From positions 1-22,212 of the IMG/VR virus record IMGVR_UViG_3300013094_000305: DNA of 22,212 nt; one strand, 5' to 3'. The stretch comes from a virus. The position numbers and the translations under genes are program-made. Each line of letters starts with the position of its first letter. Position 1 is the stretch's first letter. A model generated the notes under the pieces. The model was given only the letters and a program-made list of their open reading frames with translations. It had not been told where the DNA came from and did not search any database. Shown here one piece after another: positions 20,763-22,212 of this stretch.

Positions 20763-22212
20763 TGGCTGACTTGAGTTTTAGTAGTACACCAATAATTGGT
20801 GATTTATTTGATACCGCACAAGAGGCGCTTACACGTTCAGCCGAATTAGGTTGTAGCGGTTACAGAACTTATATAGTTAACGGTCAAACAAAATATGTAC
20901 CATGCTCAACATATCTTGAGTACGATAAAACATTAAGATATTACGTTCAACAAGGTAAACTTGCGGCGTTCGGTAAAGACGTTTTTGGTGATAAATTGGT
21001 TGGTTTACAATTTGCTAACTCAACAACTGAGGTAGATAAAGGAGATCCTTTTTTTACTCTTGGCAATTTTACACTTGGTAAAAGTTATATTGTTCAAAAC
21101 ACAACTGCAACACAAGTTTCTCAAGCAGACCCAACTCAAAAGTTCACAGCCAATATTATAAGTCAAAAGGCTGGGATAAATTCATCACAATTAGTTGATT
21201 TTGTAAACAACAACGTTCAAAGTAATCTTACCGCAACAATATTGTTTGACAAACGCAAACTTGAAAACTATGTTTTATTCTCATCGTTAAAAGAGAGAAT
21301 AAAAAATACAATTATTGAAATCACACAAGATTTCCCAGGCGGTATCAAAGCGTCACCAATTTCAATATTATATCCGTCTGTAACTAATTATGTTAATTTA
21401 ACAGCAACTAATAGAGCAACATTCAAAGTTAATATAGGTAATCTGTTTAACCCATTTGGAATTGATTACACATCAAAATCACTTACAAAAGTTGACGATC
21501 CTACGCTTACCCCATTGAGAAATTTCGGTAAAAATTACACAGATTTTGTAATTTATTACAATGGTACAGAATACCCAATCATTAGTGTATCACTACCAAC
21601 ATCTACATCTGATTTAGCTAATGGTTTGGTGATTACAACCAACGGAAGGCCATTCTTAGATAAATTAAACACAAACAACGAAGCAAACGTTCTTTTTTAT
21701 ATAAAACCGTCAGCTGAAAAATTTAATGAATTTTTCCAAAATATATCAGATCTTGGACAATTTTTATTGAATTATGATGAAACAACACAAGCATACAAAT
21801 CTGAATTTGTTGTGCCTGAAACAAATGATAATGGTGATACTGTATTGAACAAAAGAGCAATATATTTTCCAGTTTATGATGAAGTAAACGTAAATTTATT
21901 TGATTCTAAGTTTGATGATTTTTTAACACAACTAAATACAATATCAGACGACTTCGATGCATATAAAACAAATTTAATATCAAGATTTTTAACAACGGAC
22001 TCTTTAAAAGATTTTGATACAGTAGATAAAAAAGCACAAATTATTTTCAACTTATATGGTAGATACTTTGATGACGTTAAAAGATATGTTGACGGCTTAA
22101 CCTATATGACCAATTTAACATATGATAAGGTTGAAAATATCCCAGATGTTTTAGTAAAAAACTTTGCTCATATGTTAGGTCTTGAAACTTTTGAAATAGA
22201 AGATCAAGATAC
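20762..22212 (+). CDS. Probable structural protein, partial (runs off the right edge)
   Basis: An open frame from ATG 20762 (TAATG overlap with the previous gene) runs 483 codons to the window end without a stop. The translation begins MADLSFSSTPIIGDLFDTAQ, with a short TYIVNGQTKYVPCSTYLEY segment near 37-55. It ends in a helical region, IIFNLYGRYFDDVKRYVDGL, followed by NIPDVLVKNFAHMLGLETF, which is reminiscent of tail/baseplate proteins of large phages. Codons are slightly richer in C/G-ending forms than in the genes just upstream. No family is assigned with confidence. Confidence 0.8.
   Translation, partial: MADLSFSSTPIIGDLFDTAQEALTRSAELGCSGYRTYIVNGQTKYVPCSTYLEYDKTLRYYVQQGKLAAFGKDVFGDKLVGLQFANSTTEVDKGDPFFTLGNFTLGKSYIVQNTTATQVSQADPTQKFTANIISQKAGINSSQLVDFVNNNVQSNLTATILFDKRKLENYVLFSSLKERIKNTIIEITQDFPGGIKASPISILYPSVTNYVNLTATNRATFKVNIGNLFNPFGIDYTSKSLTKVDDPTLTPLRNFGKNYTDFVIYYNGTEYPIISVSLPTSTSDLANGLVITTNGRPFLDKLNTNNEANVLFYIKPSAEKFNEFFQNISDLGQFLLNYDETTQAYKSEFVVPETNDNGDTVLNKRAIYFPVYDEVNVNLFDSKFDDFLTQLNTISDDFDAYKTNLISRFLTTDSLKDFDTVDKKAQIIFNLYGRYFDDVKRYVDGLTYMTNLTYDKVENIPDVLVKNFAHMLGLETFEIEDQD

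Overview
The window is a stretch of a large tailed-phage genome, most likely a T4-like (contractile-tailed) virus of a Bacteroidota host. The evidence is a replication block (5'-3' exonuclease, DnaB/gp41-type helicase, ribonucleotide reductase) followed by a baseplate block that opens with gp25- and gp6-like proteins, with every real gene on the + strand. The DNA is strongly A/T-rich, no start codon has a convincing Shine-Dalgarno sequence (typical of Bacteroidota), and every stop codon I could check is TAA. The host assignment is inference. No gene identifies a species.

Region 1 (1-3782), replication: the tail end of an unknown acidic protein, an RNase H/flap-type exonuclease, a GIY-YIG homing endonuclease, a 148-residue unknown protein and a replicative helicase. 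The homing endonuclease is flanked by two copies of the last 23 codons of the exonuclease. The copies encode the same peptide, but 11 codons differ, all synonymously. The downstream copy is no longer part of any gene, yet it still sits 4 bases before the next start codon, as the original gene end would. The endonuclease therefore appears to travel with a replacement, differently coded 3' end for the gene it invades.

Region 2 (3858-9238), nucleotide metabolism: a B12-dependent (class II, NrdJ-type) ribonucleotide reductase of about 619 extein residues, interrupted by three inteins at three active-site positions. Inteins 1 and 2 are continuous and carry LAGLIDADG endonuclease motifs. Intein 3 is split: its N-half ends the first reductase gene, a free-standing Vsr-like endonuclease gene lies in the gap, and its C-half starts the second reductase gene. 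This is the published 'fractured gene' layout. A long hairpin covers the endonuclease start codon.

Region 3 (9239-9963): a hairpin, an HNH homing endonuclease gene broken by one in-frame TAA, a strong rho-independent terminator and a candidate promoter.

Region 4 (9964-22212), baseplate/tail: gp25-like and gp6/J-like wedge proteins, then six large, tightly packed probable structural proteins, one with a carboxypeptidase-regulatory-like beta domain. The last gene runs off the window. The genes overlap or nearly touch, which suggests one late operon.

Taken together, at least five endonuclease-bearing selfish elements from four families (GIY-YIG, LAGLIDADG twice, Vsr-like, HNH) occupy the 8.7 kb between 1.1 and 9.9 kb, while the baseplate genes carry none.
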